The notes below the pieces were generated by a model. That model saw only the letters and a list, made by a program, of their open reading frames with translations, ran no database searches and was not told the origin of the DNA. Positions 44,003 through 52,157 of a DNA stretch of 64,000 nt are shown piece by piece. The stretch is from Nocardia transvalensis NBRC 15921 (lineage in GTDB: Bacteria > Actinomycetota > Actinomycetes > Mycobacteriales > Mycobacteriaceae), in contig NZ_BAGL01000052.1 of assembly GCF_000308875.1 (NCBI RefSeq), forward strand, positions 62,001-126,000. The letters run 5' to 3'. Position 1 is the stretch's first letter; every line of letters starts with the position of its first letter. A program made the position numbers and the translations under genes.

Positions 44003-45460
44003 TCACAGGGGTGCTGTCGGCCACCACTGGTTCACGATGTCGGCACCGTTGTGCCCGCGCCAGCTGACCATCAGTCCGCATGCGGCGCGCGGCATCTCAT
44101 CGAAGTAGACGTACAGGCCAGCGCCTTCGTCCCGGTCCGAAGTCGATATCCGCAGGTAGCCAGTACCGGAAGGACGCTGGAACGATTCCCGGCGGAAGTA
44201 GCGGTCGTCGCTCTGGAACGGATACTGCTCGCGGTAAACCGTCGGAGTCGCATTGCAGGACAAGGAGTATCGGAGCGCCCCGGCGGTCAGCCACTGCGGG
44301 GAGCAGTGGACAGTGTCGATGCCGTCAGAAACCGAAGCGCTGCATCCTAGGCCGTTGCCATGGAGGGCGTCCGCATCGACCGGAGCGAGCCCGGGAAACA
44401 TATCGGCGATGCGCTGACGGGTCTGCGTTGCCATGACGGGCGTCGGTCGCGCCCGCGTCGCCGTCGACGTCGCCACGGATCCGGATGTGGCAGGCTGCGG
44501 ACCGGTCCCCAGCGCCGCAGCGAGGACGACACCGATGACGACCGCACCGACCCCCGCGACCACGATGATCGCGGCCAGCAGGACGCCATGACGTCCCCGC
44601 GAACCGGCTTCGGCCCGCGGGAGGGTCGCCTCGCCGGCCGCCGGAATCGCCGGGCTCGAAACCGGCACAAGTGCTCCCTGCGTCGGCACCGGCGCGGGGG
44701 CGGGCATGCCACCGCGATACCGCTCCGGCCGTGGCGGACGAGCACGGCTCCGTTGCCAGTGATCGACTCTCCTGATCAGCGCGGCCAGACACACCGCCGT
44801 GACGGCGGCCGATACGGTGCTCGCCGTGATGAGCAGGGCAGCCACACCGGAGAACCCGGAGGTGAACCGGCCCGAATCGAGATCGGCCGAGGCACGAAAA
44901 GCATTGCCGCCGCCGCTCTGCCGGACCGCCCAGAGCAACGACAGCGTGGCCAGCCATCCCAGCCACCACGCGACGACCAGCACACCGACCGAGCGGCCAC
45001 GCAGGTCCCGGGCATTCGACGGGGTCCGTGGATCACTGGCGCGCAGGACGTCGGCGACGATGAGCGCCGGAAACCAGACATTGACGATTGGACAGAACCA
45101 GCCGCCGATCACCCACCCGATCGGCAGCCGATGCCGCGCCGCGCACAGCGCCTCGCTGTTGCGCCGAGCCCGCCACAACCACACCAGCAGGACGACACCC
45201 GCGGCCGACATCGCAAGCAGCGTCAGTGCGGTGGTCACACCGTAGACCGCCAGCCACGCCCGTTCCCGGCGTACCAGCAGCGCGCCGCTCACGTGATGAC
45301 CCGCCATGCTCCGATAGGACCACCAGGCCGCGACTGTCTGCACGACCTGCGTCGCGACAGCCGCGGCGAGCAATGCCACCGTCCAGAAACCCAGCGCTCG
45401 CAGTGGGCGCACCTGCCCCACATGCGCCGACGAAACACCGTCGGTACTCGATGTCGTCAT
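44003..45460 (-). CDS. DUF4328 membrane protein with extracytoplasmic C-terminal domain
   Basis: A protein of about 485 residues. The first ~235 residues form the DUF4328 domain, four membrane helices with WLWRARRNSEAL and PIGWVIGGWFCPIVNVWFP. A Pro/Ala linker follows, then a fifth helix (GVLLAAIIVVAGVGAVVIGVVLAAAL) and a C-terminal domain of about 140 residues with conserved-looking Cys (GLGCSA, VHCSP, LSCNA, RAACGLM), probably disulfide-bonded outside the membrane. Function unknown. ATG 45460 preferred over 45484. Confidence 0.78.
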   Translation of the reverse strand: MTTSSTDGVSSAHVGQVRPLRALGFWTVALLAAAVATQVVQTVAAWWSYRSMAGHHVSGALLVRRERAWLAVYGVTTALTLLAMSAAGVVLLVWLWRARRNSEALCAARHRLPIGWVIGGWFCPIVNVWFPALIVADVLRASDPRTPSNARDLRGRSVGVLVVAWWLGWLATLSLLWAVRQSGGGNAFRASADLDSGRFTSGFSGVAALLITASTVSAAVTAVCLAALIRRVDHWQRSRARPPRPERYRGGMPAPAPVPTQGALVPVSSPAIPAAGEATLPRAEAGSRGRHGVLLAAIIVVAGVGAVVIGVVLAAALGTGPQPATSGSVATSTATRARPTPVMATQTRQRIADMFPGLAPVDADALHGNGLGCSASVSDGIDTVHCSPQWLTAGALRYSLSCNATPTVYREQYPFQSDDRYFRRESFQRPSGTGYLRISTSDRDEGAGLYVYFDEMPRAACGLMVSWRGHNGADIVNQWWPTAPL

Positions 45461-45724
45461 CGGCCCCACCCCATCGCTGCGCAACGGCCCGTCGCCGACG
45501 CAGTTGGATCATGGCACGCACGTAGAGGTTTCACTCGCCAAGCACGGGAAGCGAGAACCTCCACCGACCTCCCCGCAATGGCGCGACAGGCTCCCGTCAC
45601 CTACCGGGCAGCCCGCCACCACGGCGGGATACCCTCGGTCCCCCAACCGAAGACACCGCGGTACTGGAGCCGCCAACGGGAACAGAGTGATGTTGTTGCA
45701 CAAGACCTTTCGAGTCAACGCCGA

Positions 45725-45754
45725 CAGGCCCCGGCACTGGTGCGCCGGGGCCTG
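45725..45754 (+). terminator. Strong GC-rich hairpin, terminator- or attenuator-like
   Basis: CAGGCCCCGGC and GCCGGGGCCTG are perfect 11-bp arms with loop ACTGGTGC. It is preceded by GACCTTTCG, and the same pairing (GACCCTTTCG plus GGCCCCGGC stem) recurs at 46584-46644. Confidence 0.6.
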
Positions 45755-45925
45755 AGATCTACGAAGAAAGGGGAAAATCGCATTGCTTCAGCGGCCCGTC
45801 AGGGCCGCTGTGACACCGCATCCGATGCATCCCGGGATGCGGAACCGATAAATCACTACTCAGTGACCACCTCCTGGAACGCCGCCTTCCTCGGTGCTTA
45901 CGAACTCGATTGTTCGATGGTGCTT

Positions 45926-45990
45926 CGTCCCCTTCCGGCAGGTCCGGCCAACGTGCACCGGGTCTATCCGTCATCCGCCGGAAGGGGACG
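45926..45990 (+). repeat. Long-stem hairpin unit, copy A
   Basis: CGTCCCCTTCCGGC (45926-45939) pairs perfectly over 14 bp with GCCGGAAGGGGACG (45977-45990); the 37-base interior contains TCCGGCCAA. It is related to the unit at 46370-46453, which shares CCCCTTCCGGC, TCCGGCCAA and a following GTGAA. Confidence 0.7.
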
Positions 45991-46337
45991 GTGAAACTTC
46001 CTTCTCCCGGGCAGTTCACCTCCCGGCTTCTGAACTTTCCTTCATTCGAACGAGAGCGACTCTATAACGGCCTTCAGCGAATGTCTACACCCGACACGAT
46101 AGATTTTCGGCTGTCGGTACGGGCGCTTTCACATAGGTAGACGGGTTTCGGGGTGGGAAGCGGGGGCGGGCGCCGGCCAAGGTGCGCCAGCGCGGCGTGG
46201 GGGCGACCAGCCGATCGTGTGCCCTGCGCGCGACTGCGGCGAAGCGCTCCGCATGATGCCGAAAATCTGTAGTCGAAGCTCTAGACATTGGAGGTTCCGG
46301 TGTGTAACTTCACTGTCATTGAAGAGAGAGAGATCGA

Positions 46338-46454
46338 GTGGCTGGGCAGGTGAACTGCCTGGTATGCGGTACGCCCTTCCCCTTCCGGCGCAGACGAGAA
46401 TCCGGCCAAACCCCCCGTGGCCTGGACCGCCGCCGGAGGGGGACGGGGGCGTAG
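46338..46454 (+). CDS. Possible 38-residue zinc-ribbon-like protein
   Basis: GTG 46338 follows a purine-rich GAAGAGAGAGAGA site. The frame encodes a short protein with NCLVCGTPFPFRRRRESG and an Arg-rich tail, reminiscent of the first CxxC half of a small zinc ribbon. It coincides with hairpin copy B, so the sequence may be under RNA rather than protein constraint. Copy A contains a diverged equivalent without the Cys pair. Confidence 0.3.
   Translation: MAGQVNCLVCGTPFPFRRRRESGQTPRGLDRRRRGTGA
46370..46453 (+). repeat. Long-stem hairpin unit, copy B
   Basis: TACGCCC (46370-46376) pairs with GGGCGTA (46447-46453), and TCCCCTTCCGGCG (46378-46390) with CGCCGGAGGGGGA (46431-46443), giving about 20 pairs including one wobble. 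Offset from copy A is close to 450 bases. The right arm differs from copy A yet still pairs. Confidence 0.7.
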
Positions 46455-46618
46455 CACAGTGAAGACCTTCGCAAGCAGGACCCGGCGCGTTTGGAGGTGG
46501 TGGCCCACTGAGTGGTCCTCAGTCTGTTCCGCGACCCGAGAAAGCATCGGGTGCGGTTGTACGCCACCGGTCTCCGAGGACCGGTGAACAGTTGACCCTT
46601 TCGTACACACGGATCCCC

Positions 46619-46644
46619 GGCCCCGGCGCACTCGCGCCGGGGCC
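46619..46644 (+). terminator. GC-rich hairpin ahead of the MerR-like gene
   Basis: GGCCCCGGCGC and GCGCCGGGGCC are perfect 11-bp arms with loop ACTC, 30 bases before the GTG at 46675. Placed between upstream RNA and the gene's GAGAGG ribosome site, it could act as an attenuator or terminate an upstream small RNA. Confidence 0.65.
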
Positions 46645-46674
46645 CGTCGTCGTCTCCAAATCCTGAGAGGTGTT

Positions 46675-47040
46675 GTGCAGCAACCCGATACCACTCCCCC
46701 CGGCGGCGCCGGGGGGACCGACAGGCTCGATGACGAGGACTTCCCCGCCTACAGCATGGGCCGCGCGGCGGAGATCCTCGGCGTCACCCAGGCATTCCTG
46801 CGCAGCCTCGACGCCGCGCGCCTGCTGGCCCCGCAACGTTCCGCGGGCGGGCATCGCCGCTACTCGCGCTACCAGCTGCGGATCGCCGCGCGGGTGCGCG
46901 AGCTGATCGACGCCGGCAATTCCCTGGAAGGGGCCTGCCGGATCGTGATCCTCGAAGATCAGCTCACCGAGGCCCAAGCCCTCAACGCCACCCTGCAACA
47001 CGCCCTCGACGAGCGCGAATCACAGCACCCGCACCGCTGA
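46675..47040 (+). CDS. MerR-family HTH regulator
   Basis: A 121-residue protein with a MerR-type winged HTH (YSMGRAAEILGVTQAFLRSLDAARLLAPQRSAGGHRRYSRYQLRIAARVRELID) followed by a short coiled coil (IVILEDQLTEAQALNATLQHALDE) for dimerisation; no Cys-based metal site or ligand domain. Such compact MerR proteins occur widely in actinobacteria. The GTG has GAGAGG five bases upstream. Its leader is the hairpin-rich region. Confidence 0.88.
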   Translation: MQQPDTTPPGGAGGTDRLDDEDFPAYSMGRAAEILGVTQAFLRSLDAARLLAPQRSAGGHRRYSRYQLRIAARVRELIDAGNSLEGACRIVILEDQLTEAQALNATLQHALDERESQHPHR

Positions 47041-47202
47041 TCACCCGCACTGCGGCCACCGCGAAGTGCCCACGCGGGCGCGGCTGCGACTTCCTGGCGC
47101 GGAGCGAGGTGTTCCGGTCACGTAAGCCACCGGCCAGCAGGTGACATCCGCAACGGATTCCGGGCCCTTGCCCAGACGTCGAGCATCGACGATGATCGCC
47201 TC

Positions 47203-47640
47203 GTGAGTAAGGTGACCCTAACAACCGAGCTTCCGATTCCGGCCGAAGCGGCGTGCGCGCTCGCGCTGAAACCCGAACTGTTCAAGTACGTGGTCCGGCC
47301 GATCCTGCGGGTGCCCGCCATGGACTTCCCCGAGCACGTCGAACCGGGAATCAGCGTTTCGGCTCGACTGTGGTGGTTCGGAATCATCCCCGCATGGACA
47401 CACCATCTGACTCTGGTTCGCCTCGGCGACACCGAGATCTACACCAACGAACACGGTGGGCCCGTGCGTACCTGGAACCACCACCTCACGTTCACTCCGA
47501 TCGACGAACGCCGGTGCCGCTACACCGACGAGATCGAAACCGAGGACGGACTGCGCGGAGCGGTCACTCGTCTGTTCATCCGGCTGATGTTCCGTCACCG
47601 TCACCGCCGCTGGCGGACACTCACACGAATTCTCGCCTGA
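47203..47640 (+). CDS. SRPBCC-like protein
   Basis: A 145-residue protein with an SRPBCC/START-like pattern: LTTELPIPAEAACALALKPELFKYVV, a central THHLTLVRLGDTEIYTNEHGG and NHHLTFTPIDERRCRYTDEIE. The C-terminal helix is rich in Arg and His. Ligand unknown. Start GTG at 47203; it lies between the MerR-like and phosphoribosyltransferase genes without close coupling. Confidence 0.75.
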   Translation: MSKVTLTTELPIPAEAACALALKPELFKYVVRPILRVPAMDFPEHVEPGISVSARLWWFGIIPAWTHHLTLVRLGDTEIYTNEHGGPVRTWNHHLTFTPIDERRCRYTDEIETEDGLRGAVTRLFIRLMFRHRHRRWRTLTRILA

Positions 47641-47724
47641 AACCCGAGGGCCGAAGTCCCGGCGGCGCATTCCTCGGAGCGGAGGTGGTCTACGTTCGTT
47701 CCAACGGTTACGGAAGGGGCGCGG

Positions 47725-48219
47725 ATGTCGGATCGGGAAGAGCTCAGCTGGGAGCTGTTCGGGTCGGCGAGTCGGGAACTGGCCGAACAGGTTGCGAAGG
47801 ACGGGTTCGAGCCGGATCTGATTCTGTCCATCGCGCGGGGTGGGTTGTTCGTGGCCGGGGCGCTCGGTTACGCGCTCGACGTGAAGAACCTGCACGTGAT
47901 GAATGTCGAGTTCTATACCGGGGTCGATCAGCGGCTCGATCTGCCGGTCATGCTGCCGCCCGTGCCGCAGGCCGTCGATCTCGCCGGGGCGCACGTGCTC
48001 GTCGCGGACGATGTCGCGGATACGGGTGCGACGCTGAAACTCGTGCGGGACTTCTGCGCCGGGAAGGTCGCCGAGGTGCGATGCGCGGTGGTCTACCAGA
48101 AGCCGCGGTCCGAGGTCGACTGCGAATACGTGTGGAAGCGGACCGATCGCTGGATCAACTTCCCGTGGTCGGTGCAGCCGCCCGTCACCAGCCGGGCCGC
48201 CCGCGTCCTGGACGCCTGA
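47725..48219 (+). CDS. Phosphoribosyltransferase
   Basis: A 164-residue type I PRTase with the PRPP-binding motif VLVADDVADTGATLKLV, the early DLILSIARGGLFVAGAL and a late WINFPWS. The resemblance is to Gpt/xanthine-guanine-type and mycobacterial PRTases of purine salvage; substrate not certain. ATG at 47725. Ends at a bidirectional terminator shared with the cyclophilin gene. Confidence 0.88.
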   Translation: MSDREELSWELFGSASRELAEQVAKDGFEPDLILSIARGGLFVAGALGYALDVKNLHVMNVEFYTGVDQRLDLPVMLPPVPQAVDLAGAHVLVADDVADTGATLKLVRDFCAGKVAEVRCAVVYQKPRSEVDCEYVWKRTDRWINFPWSVQPPVTSRAARVLDA

Positions 48220-48226
48220 GAACACC

Positions 48227-48263
48227 GAAGGCGGCCGCGCCACCGGAGTGGGCGGCCGCCTTC
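48227..48263. terminator. Bidirectional terminator
   Basis: GAAGGCGGCCGC and GCGGCCGCCTTC are perfect 12-bp arms around a 13-base loop, located between the convergent phosphoribosyltransferase and cyclophilin genes. Confidence 0.85.
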
Positions 48264-48276
48264 ACCGTACTTACGG

Positions 48277-48768
48277 TCAGGCCAGCTGGGCCGACAGGAT
48301 GGTGATCGGGTCGATCGGCACGTCCTGGTGGCCCGCCCGCGAACCGGTGCGCACGCCCGCGATCGAGTCGACCACGGCCGTACCGTCCACGACCTGACCG
48401 AACACCGCGTAGCCGAAACCGTCCTGGCCCGGGTAGTTCAGGAAATCGTTGTCCGAGGTGTTGATGAAGAACTGCGCGCTCGCCGAATGCGGATCGGAGG
48501 TGCGCGCCATCGCCACCGTGTACTTGTTGTTCTTGAGTCCGTTGTTCGCCTCGTTCTCCACGCGGTTCGGGGCCGGCTTCTGCTGCATGTCGGCGGTCAT
48601 GCCGCCGCCCTGCACCATGAAGTTCGGGATCACCCGGTGGAAGATGGTCCCGTCGTAATGACCGGCCTTCACGTAGTCGACGAAGTTCGCCACCGTCTTC
48701 GGCGCCTTCGTCTCGTCGAGCTCGAGAGTGATGTCCCCGGCTGAAGTGTTCAGCAGCACTTTGGTCAT
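48277..48768 (-). CDS. Cyclophilin-type peptidyl-prolyl isomerase
   Basis: A 163-residue cytoplasmic cyclophilin with the active-site FHRVIPNFMVQGGG, the AMARTSDPHSASAQFFINTSDN segment and FGQVVDG. It speeds cis-trans isomerisation at proline bonds during folding. No signal peptide. It resembles the PpiB/PpiA type of actinobacteria. Confidence 0.95.
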   Translation of the reverse strand: MTKVLLNTSAGDITLELDETKAPKTVANFVDYVKAGHYDGTIFHRVIPNFMVQGGGMTADMQQKPAPNRVENEANNGLKNNKYTVAMARTSDPHSASAQFFINTSDNDFLNYPGQDGFGYAVFGQVVDGTAVVDSIAGVRTGSRAGHQDVPIDPITILSAQLA

Positions 48769-48857
48769 CCGGTCATCGTATGGGAGCCGTTCGAGCGGCG
48801 GGCTGGCGGACCGGAATCACCTTCCTCGGCACCATCTTCGGCCTGGTCACGCCCGGC

Positions 48858-49244
48858 TCACGCCTCGTACAGCTCCAGCGGCAGATCGTCCGGATCGGCG
48901 AAGAACGCGAACCGCCTCCCCGTGTACTCGTCGACCCGCACCTCCTCGGTCCGCACGCCCTTACCCCGCAGCTCCGCCAGTGCCGCGTCGAGATCGGCGA
49001 CCGCGAAGGCCACGTGCCGCAGCCCGCACGCCTCCGGCCGCGACACCCGCGCCGGCGGATCCGGGAACGAGAACAGCTCCACCTGACCGCCGTCCGGCAG
49101 CGCGAGATCCAGCTTGTACGAGCGCCGTTCGGCCCGGTAGTTCTCCGCCAGCACCCGCAGGCCCAGCACGTCGACGTAGAACGCCTTCGACCGCGCGTAG
49201 TCGGAGGCGATGATCGCCGCGTGGTGAATCCGCAGCAGGTCCAT
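48858..49244 (-). CDS. VOC-family protein (YaeR/SMU1112c-like)
   Basis: A 128-residue glyoxalase-fold protein: IHHAAIIASDYARSKAFYVDVLGLRV, the central ELFSFPDPPARVSRPEACGLRHVAFAV and the C-terminal FFADPDDLPLELYE. Metal ligands His8, Glu and the terminal Glu are in place. The biochemical role of this group is unknown. ATG 49244 is chosen from the family start. An AT-rich palindrome lies upstream. Confidence 0.88.
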   Translation of the reverse strand: MDLLRIHHAAIIASDYARSKAFYVDVLGLRVLAENYRAERRSYKLDLALPDGGQVELFSFPDPPARVSRPEACGLRHVAFAVADLDAALAELRGKGVRTEEVRVDEYTGRRFAFFADPDDLPLELYEA

Positions 49245-49365
49245 GACCCCGACGCTAGCCGACCACCACGGCCGGACGGCCGCCCCTCTCCTCCGTGCGT
49301 CTCTAGACGCAACCACACCGAGCCGTAATTCTCCGACACAGCCGGAGATACATGGTTAGATGCGC

Positions 49366-49383
49366 ATATCTAAATTTAGGTAT
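49366..49383. promoter_or_regulatory. AT-rich palindrome upstream of the VOC gene
   Basis: ATATCTAAATTTAGGTAT is an 18-bp dyad with one mismatched pair, centred on CTAAATTTAG, in the 180-base gap between the VOC and fructosamine-kinase-like genes. It stands out from the GC-rich surroundings. Possible operator or promoter element. Confidence 0.5.
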
Positions 49384-49424
49384 TTTTCAACCAGCCGATC
49401 GAGGATGCAAGACCAGCGAATCGC

Positions 49425-50291
49425 TCACCCGCCCAACGCCGATTCCGCCGCGTCGATGGTCATCTCGCGATACGAACTCCCGAACAGCACCACGTGGACG
49501 AGCAGCGGATACAGCTGGTGCAACGGAATTCGGTCCCGCCACCCGCGCGGCAGCGGCACCGCCTCGTGATAGGCGGCGCGAATACGGTCGAGATGGGGCG
49601 CACCGAACAGCGCGAGCATGGCCAGATCGGTTTCCCGGTGGCCGCCGTGTGCGGCGGGGTCGATCAGCCGCACGCCGTCCGCGGTCCAGACGAGATTGCC
49701 CGACCACAGATCGCCGTGAATCCGGCTCGGCGGCTCCGGATCACCGGCCAGCGCGCCGATATCGGCCATGACCCGCTCGACGAGCCGCACGCCCCGCTCC
49801 CCCAGGGCCGGCGCCGCGGCCGAGAGCAAGGGCGCCAAGCGGCGCTCGGCGTACCACGGGCCCCACTCCCCCGTCGTCGGCGTATTGTCTTGCGGCACAG
49901 TGGCGATGAAGCCGGGCCAGGGCGCGCCGAAGGCTTCGGGAGCGCGGGCGTGCAGCCGCGCCAGATCGCGCCCGAACGCCTCGGCCGCCGCCGCGCCCGG
50001 GGCGGCCGATTCCAGCCACGGCAGGACCAGCGTGGTGTCGTCACCGGCAAGCACCGGCGGCACCAGGCCGTTGTCGAGGCCCTCCCCCAACCAGCGGAGT
50101 CCGGCCGCCTCGGCGTGCAGCATCTCGCCGATCTCCGGATTGCGCGCTCCCTCCGCCGCTTTCACGAAGACGTCGCGGCCGTCGTCGAGGCGAACGCGAT
50201 GCAGCGTCCACGCGTGACTGCGGCCGAGGTCCGAAACCCCCGCCACCGGCACTCCGAGCAGGTCACGCACGCGGGCCGCCGCATCGATCAT
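49425..50291 (-). CDS. Fructosamine kinase family protein
   Basis: A 288-residue APH-like kinase: catalytic loop HGDLWSGNL and metal-binding IDPAAHGGHRETDLAM are the fructosamine/ketosamine-3-kinase signatures; N-terminal Lys in DVFVKAAEG. Such enzymes phosphorylate sugar adducts on proteins or small amines, which removes glycation. The bacterial substrate is unknown. Stand-alone gene. Confidence 0.9.
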   Translation of the reverse strand: MIDAAARVRDLLGVPVAGVSDLGRSHAWTLHRVRLDDGRDVFVKAAEGARNPEIGEMLHAEAAGLRWLGEGLDNGLVPPVLAGDDTTLVLPWLESAAPGAAAAEAFGRDLARLHARAPEAFGAPWPGFIATVPQDNTPTTGEWGPWYAERRLAPLLSAAAPALGERGVRLVERVMADIGALAGDPEPPSRIHGDLWSGNLVWTADGVRLIDPAAHGGHRETDLAMLALFGAPHLDRIRAAYHEAVPLPRGWRDRIPLHQLYPLLVHVVLFGSSYREMTIDAAESALGG

Positions 50292-50328
50292 GCTCTCGAT
50301 TGTGCCCGCGCGGCCCGCCGGTGCGGTG

Positions 50329-51114
50329 TCATCCGGTGGGCGCGTTGGTGCGCATGTACTCCGCGGTGGCCGGATCGGCCGGGAAGAACGATTCGATGGC
50401 CAGTTCGGCGACGGTCACGTTCATGGGCGTGCCGAACACCGTCATGGCACTCAGGAACGCGAGTTCGATGCCGTTGTGGCGCAACCGGAGCGGGACGACG
50501 GCCTGTTCGGGCTCGGGCAGACCGGGCGCGTGCTCGCCGCCGGGATAGCCGCGCAGTTCTGTGAGCAGTTCGGCGAGGTGCGGCGAACCGGTGATCTCGA
50601 GCTGGCGTTGCAGGCGCTCGAACAGGTGCCCGCGCCATTCGGCGAGGTTCACGATCCGGGGCGCCAGGCCGTCGGGATGCAGGCTCAGCCGCAGCGCGTT
50701 GACCGGCGGGGCGAGCAGTTCGGCGGGGATGTCCTGCAGGAACAGCCCGGCGCTGGCGTTGGCGTCGACCATGTTCCAGTGCATGTCGACGGCCAGCGCG
50801 GGGTGCGGTTCGTGGCCCACCAGGATCTGGCGCATGGCGGTGCGGACGGGCTCCATCTGCGGCGTATCCAATCCGGGCTCGGCGTAGACGGGTGCGTACC
50901 CCGCGGCGAGCAACACCCGATTCCGTTCGCGCAGTGGGATTTCCAACTCCTCCGACAGGTGCAGGACCATCTGGCGGCTGGGTGTGGCGCGCCCGGTCTC
51001 GATGAAGCTGAGGTGGCGGGCGGAGGTCTCGGCGCGGCCGGCCAGTTCCAGCTGGCTGAGGCGGCGAGTCACCCGCCAATGCCGGAGCAGGTCGCCTGCG
51101 GTCTGGGTTTGCAC
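50329..51114 (-). CDS. HTH regulator with MmyB-like ligand-binding domain
   Basis: A 261-residue XRE-type regulator with an intact N-terminus: LLRHWRVTRRLSQLELAGRAETSARHLSFIETGRATPS, then the MmyB-like (PAS-related) domain (AVDMHWNMVDANASAGLFL... TPMNVTVAELAIESFFPAD). This family often regulates neighbouring SDR or oxidoreductase genes; here the next gene upstream on the same strand is the NmrA-like gene at 51181. Confidence 0.9.
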   Translation of the reverse strand: MQTQTAGDLLRHWRVTRRLSQLELAGRAETSARHLSFIETGRATPSRQMVLHLSEELEIPLRERNRVLLAAGYAPVYAEPGLDTPQMEPVRTAMRQILVGHEPHPALAVDMHWNMVDANASAGLFLQDIPAELLAPPVNALRLSLHPDGLAPRIVNLAEWRGHLFERLQRQLEITGSPHLAELLTELRGYPGGEHAPGLPEPEQAVVPLRLRHNGIELAFLSAMTVFGTPMNVTVAELAIESFFPADPATAEYMRTNAPTG

Positions 51115-51180
51115 GTGCTCGATCGTACGGAGACGCGTGCGGTGTGCCGATTACCTACGAGGTAATGGCAATCCCGGCGG

Positions 51181-52038
51181 TCAGCGATGGGCGGCGAACT
51201 GGGCCAGGCTGGTCGGCGGATGGCCACCGTACTTCTCGATATCGGGCGTGACCTGGTAGAGGCCCGTGCCCTCGCCGAGGAGGCGGAAGATCTCCCACAG
51301 TTTCGACAGATGGTCGGCGGCGTGGGCGGAACCGTAGAAGTCGAGCGCCCAGCTGTGCCACTGCGGCGGCGGGACGTCGATGTAGGAGCGGCCGAGCAGG
51401 CGGGCGGCCTCGCCGATGGCGAGAACGTCGCCCGTCAGCAGCATGACCGGATCGGCCGGGCGGTCCGCGGCCGCGAGCAGGCCCGCGGCGACCCGGGCCA
51501 CGTCGACCGCGGCGATCAGCGGCACCACGGTCGTCTCCGGACCCATCGGAAGGGCCAGGCGGGTGGCGTCGCCGGTGTCGGCGATCAGGGCGAGGTTCTC
51601 GTGGAAGACGGCGGCCCGCAGATGCACCGCCCCGATACCGGCCCAGTCCAGGACCTGTTCGGCGACCCAGTGCTGGCGCATGCGCGGGGTGAGGGCCTGC
51701 GGGCCTGCGGCCAGCTGCGAGACGGCGACCACCCGGTGCACCCCGGCGTCGCGCGCGGCGACGGCGAATGCGCCCGCGGCATCGACCAATCCGTCGACGA
51801 CCGGGTAGGTGAAGTAGGCGCGGCCGACGCCGTCGAGGGCGGCGCGGGTGATGGCGATATCGCGGAGGTCGCCGACGACGACCTCGGCGCCCAGGGCGCG
51901 CAGCGGCGCGGCGCGTACGTCGTCGGTGTGCACGAGGGCGCGCACGGGGATGCCGCGGCCCAGCAGCAGGGCGGTGAGATGGCGACCCGTCGAGCCCTGC
52001 AGTCCCCCGGCGGCGCCCGTGACCAGTACCGGCTCCAT
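51181..52038 (-). CDS. NmrA-like NAD(P)-binding protein
   Basis: A 285-residue atypical SDR: VLVTGAAGGLQGSTGRHL nucleotide loop, GAEVVVGDLRDIAI, RVVAVSQLA; the YxxxK catalytic pair is not obvious, as in NmrA/HSCARG-type redox sensors and quinone reductases. ATG 52038 gives the family start. Divergent from the SDR at 52158. Confidence 0.87.
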   Translation of the reverse strand: MEPVLVTGAAGGLQGSTGRHLTALLLGRGIPVRALVHTDDVRAAPLRALGAEVVVGDLRDIAITRAALDGVGRAYFTYPVVDGLVDAAGAFAVAARDAGVHRVVAVSQLAAGPQALTPRMRQHWVAEQVLDWAGIGAVHLRAAVFHENLALIADTGDATRLALPMGPETTVVPLIAAVDVARVAAGLLAAADRPADPVMLLTGDVLAIGEAARLLGRSYIDVPPPQWHSWALDFYGSAHAADHLSKLWEIFRLLGEGTGLYQVTPDIEKYGGHPPTSLAQFAAHR

Positions 52039-52157
52039 CCGTTCACGGTACCGGTCGCCGTATGGCACACAGGGTGTTTCGCGCGGGCCGCGGGGCCGAT
52101 AGGGGGTCGATTCCGTGCGCAGGACAGGGTGCGGGGCGATCTGGCATCGTGGCTGTC

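Larger units (their letters stand above)
45485..46674. other. 1.2-kb hairpin-rich region without a conventional gene
   Basis: Both strands lack a convincing long gene here. The plus strand has a series of strong stems: GAGGTT/AACCTC with CTCGC/GCGAG (45525-45561), CCCGCC/GGCGGG (about 45609-45625), 45725-45754, CAGCGGCCC/GGGCCGCTG (45789-45811), CCGCATCC/GGATGCGG (45816-45842), 45926-45990, CCGACA/TGTCGG (about 46091-46117), 46370-46453, ACCCGA/TCGGGT, CACCGGTC/GACCGGTG and 46619-46644. It leads into the MerR-like gene at 46675. It may be a structured leader, one or more small RNAs, or decayed small genes. Confidence 0.6.

Noticed and set aside
45759..46140. Frames of 76 to 86 codons on both strands within the hairpin-rich region
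   Set aside because: They cross several perfect stems, have no ribosome sites and show no recognisable domains, so RNA structure explains the stretch better.
49360..49569. A 69-codon plus-strand frame over the VOC/kinase-like gap
   Set aside because: It runs antisense into the 3' end of the fructosamine-kinase-like gene, lacks a ribosome site and has no family similarity.
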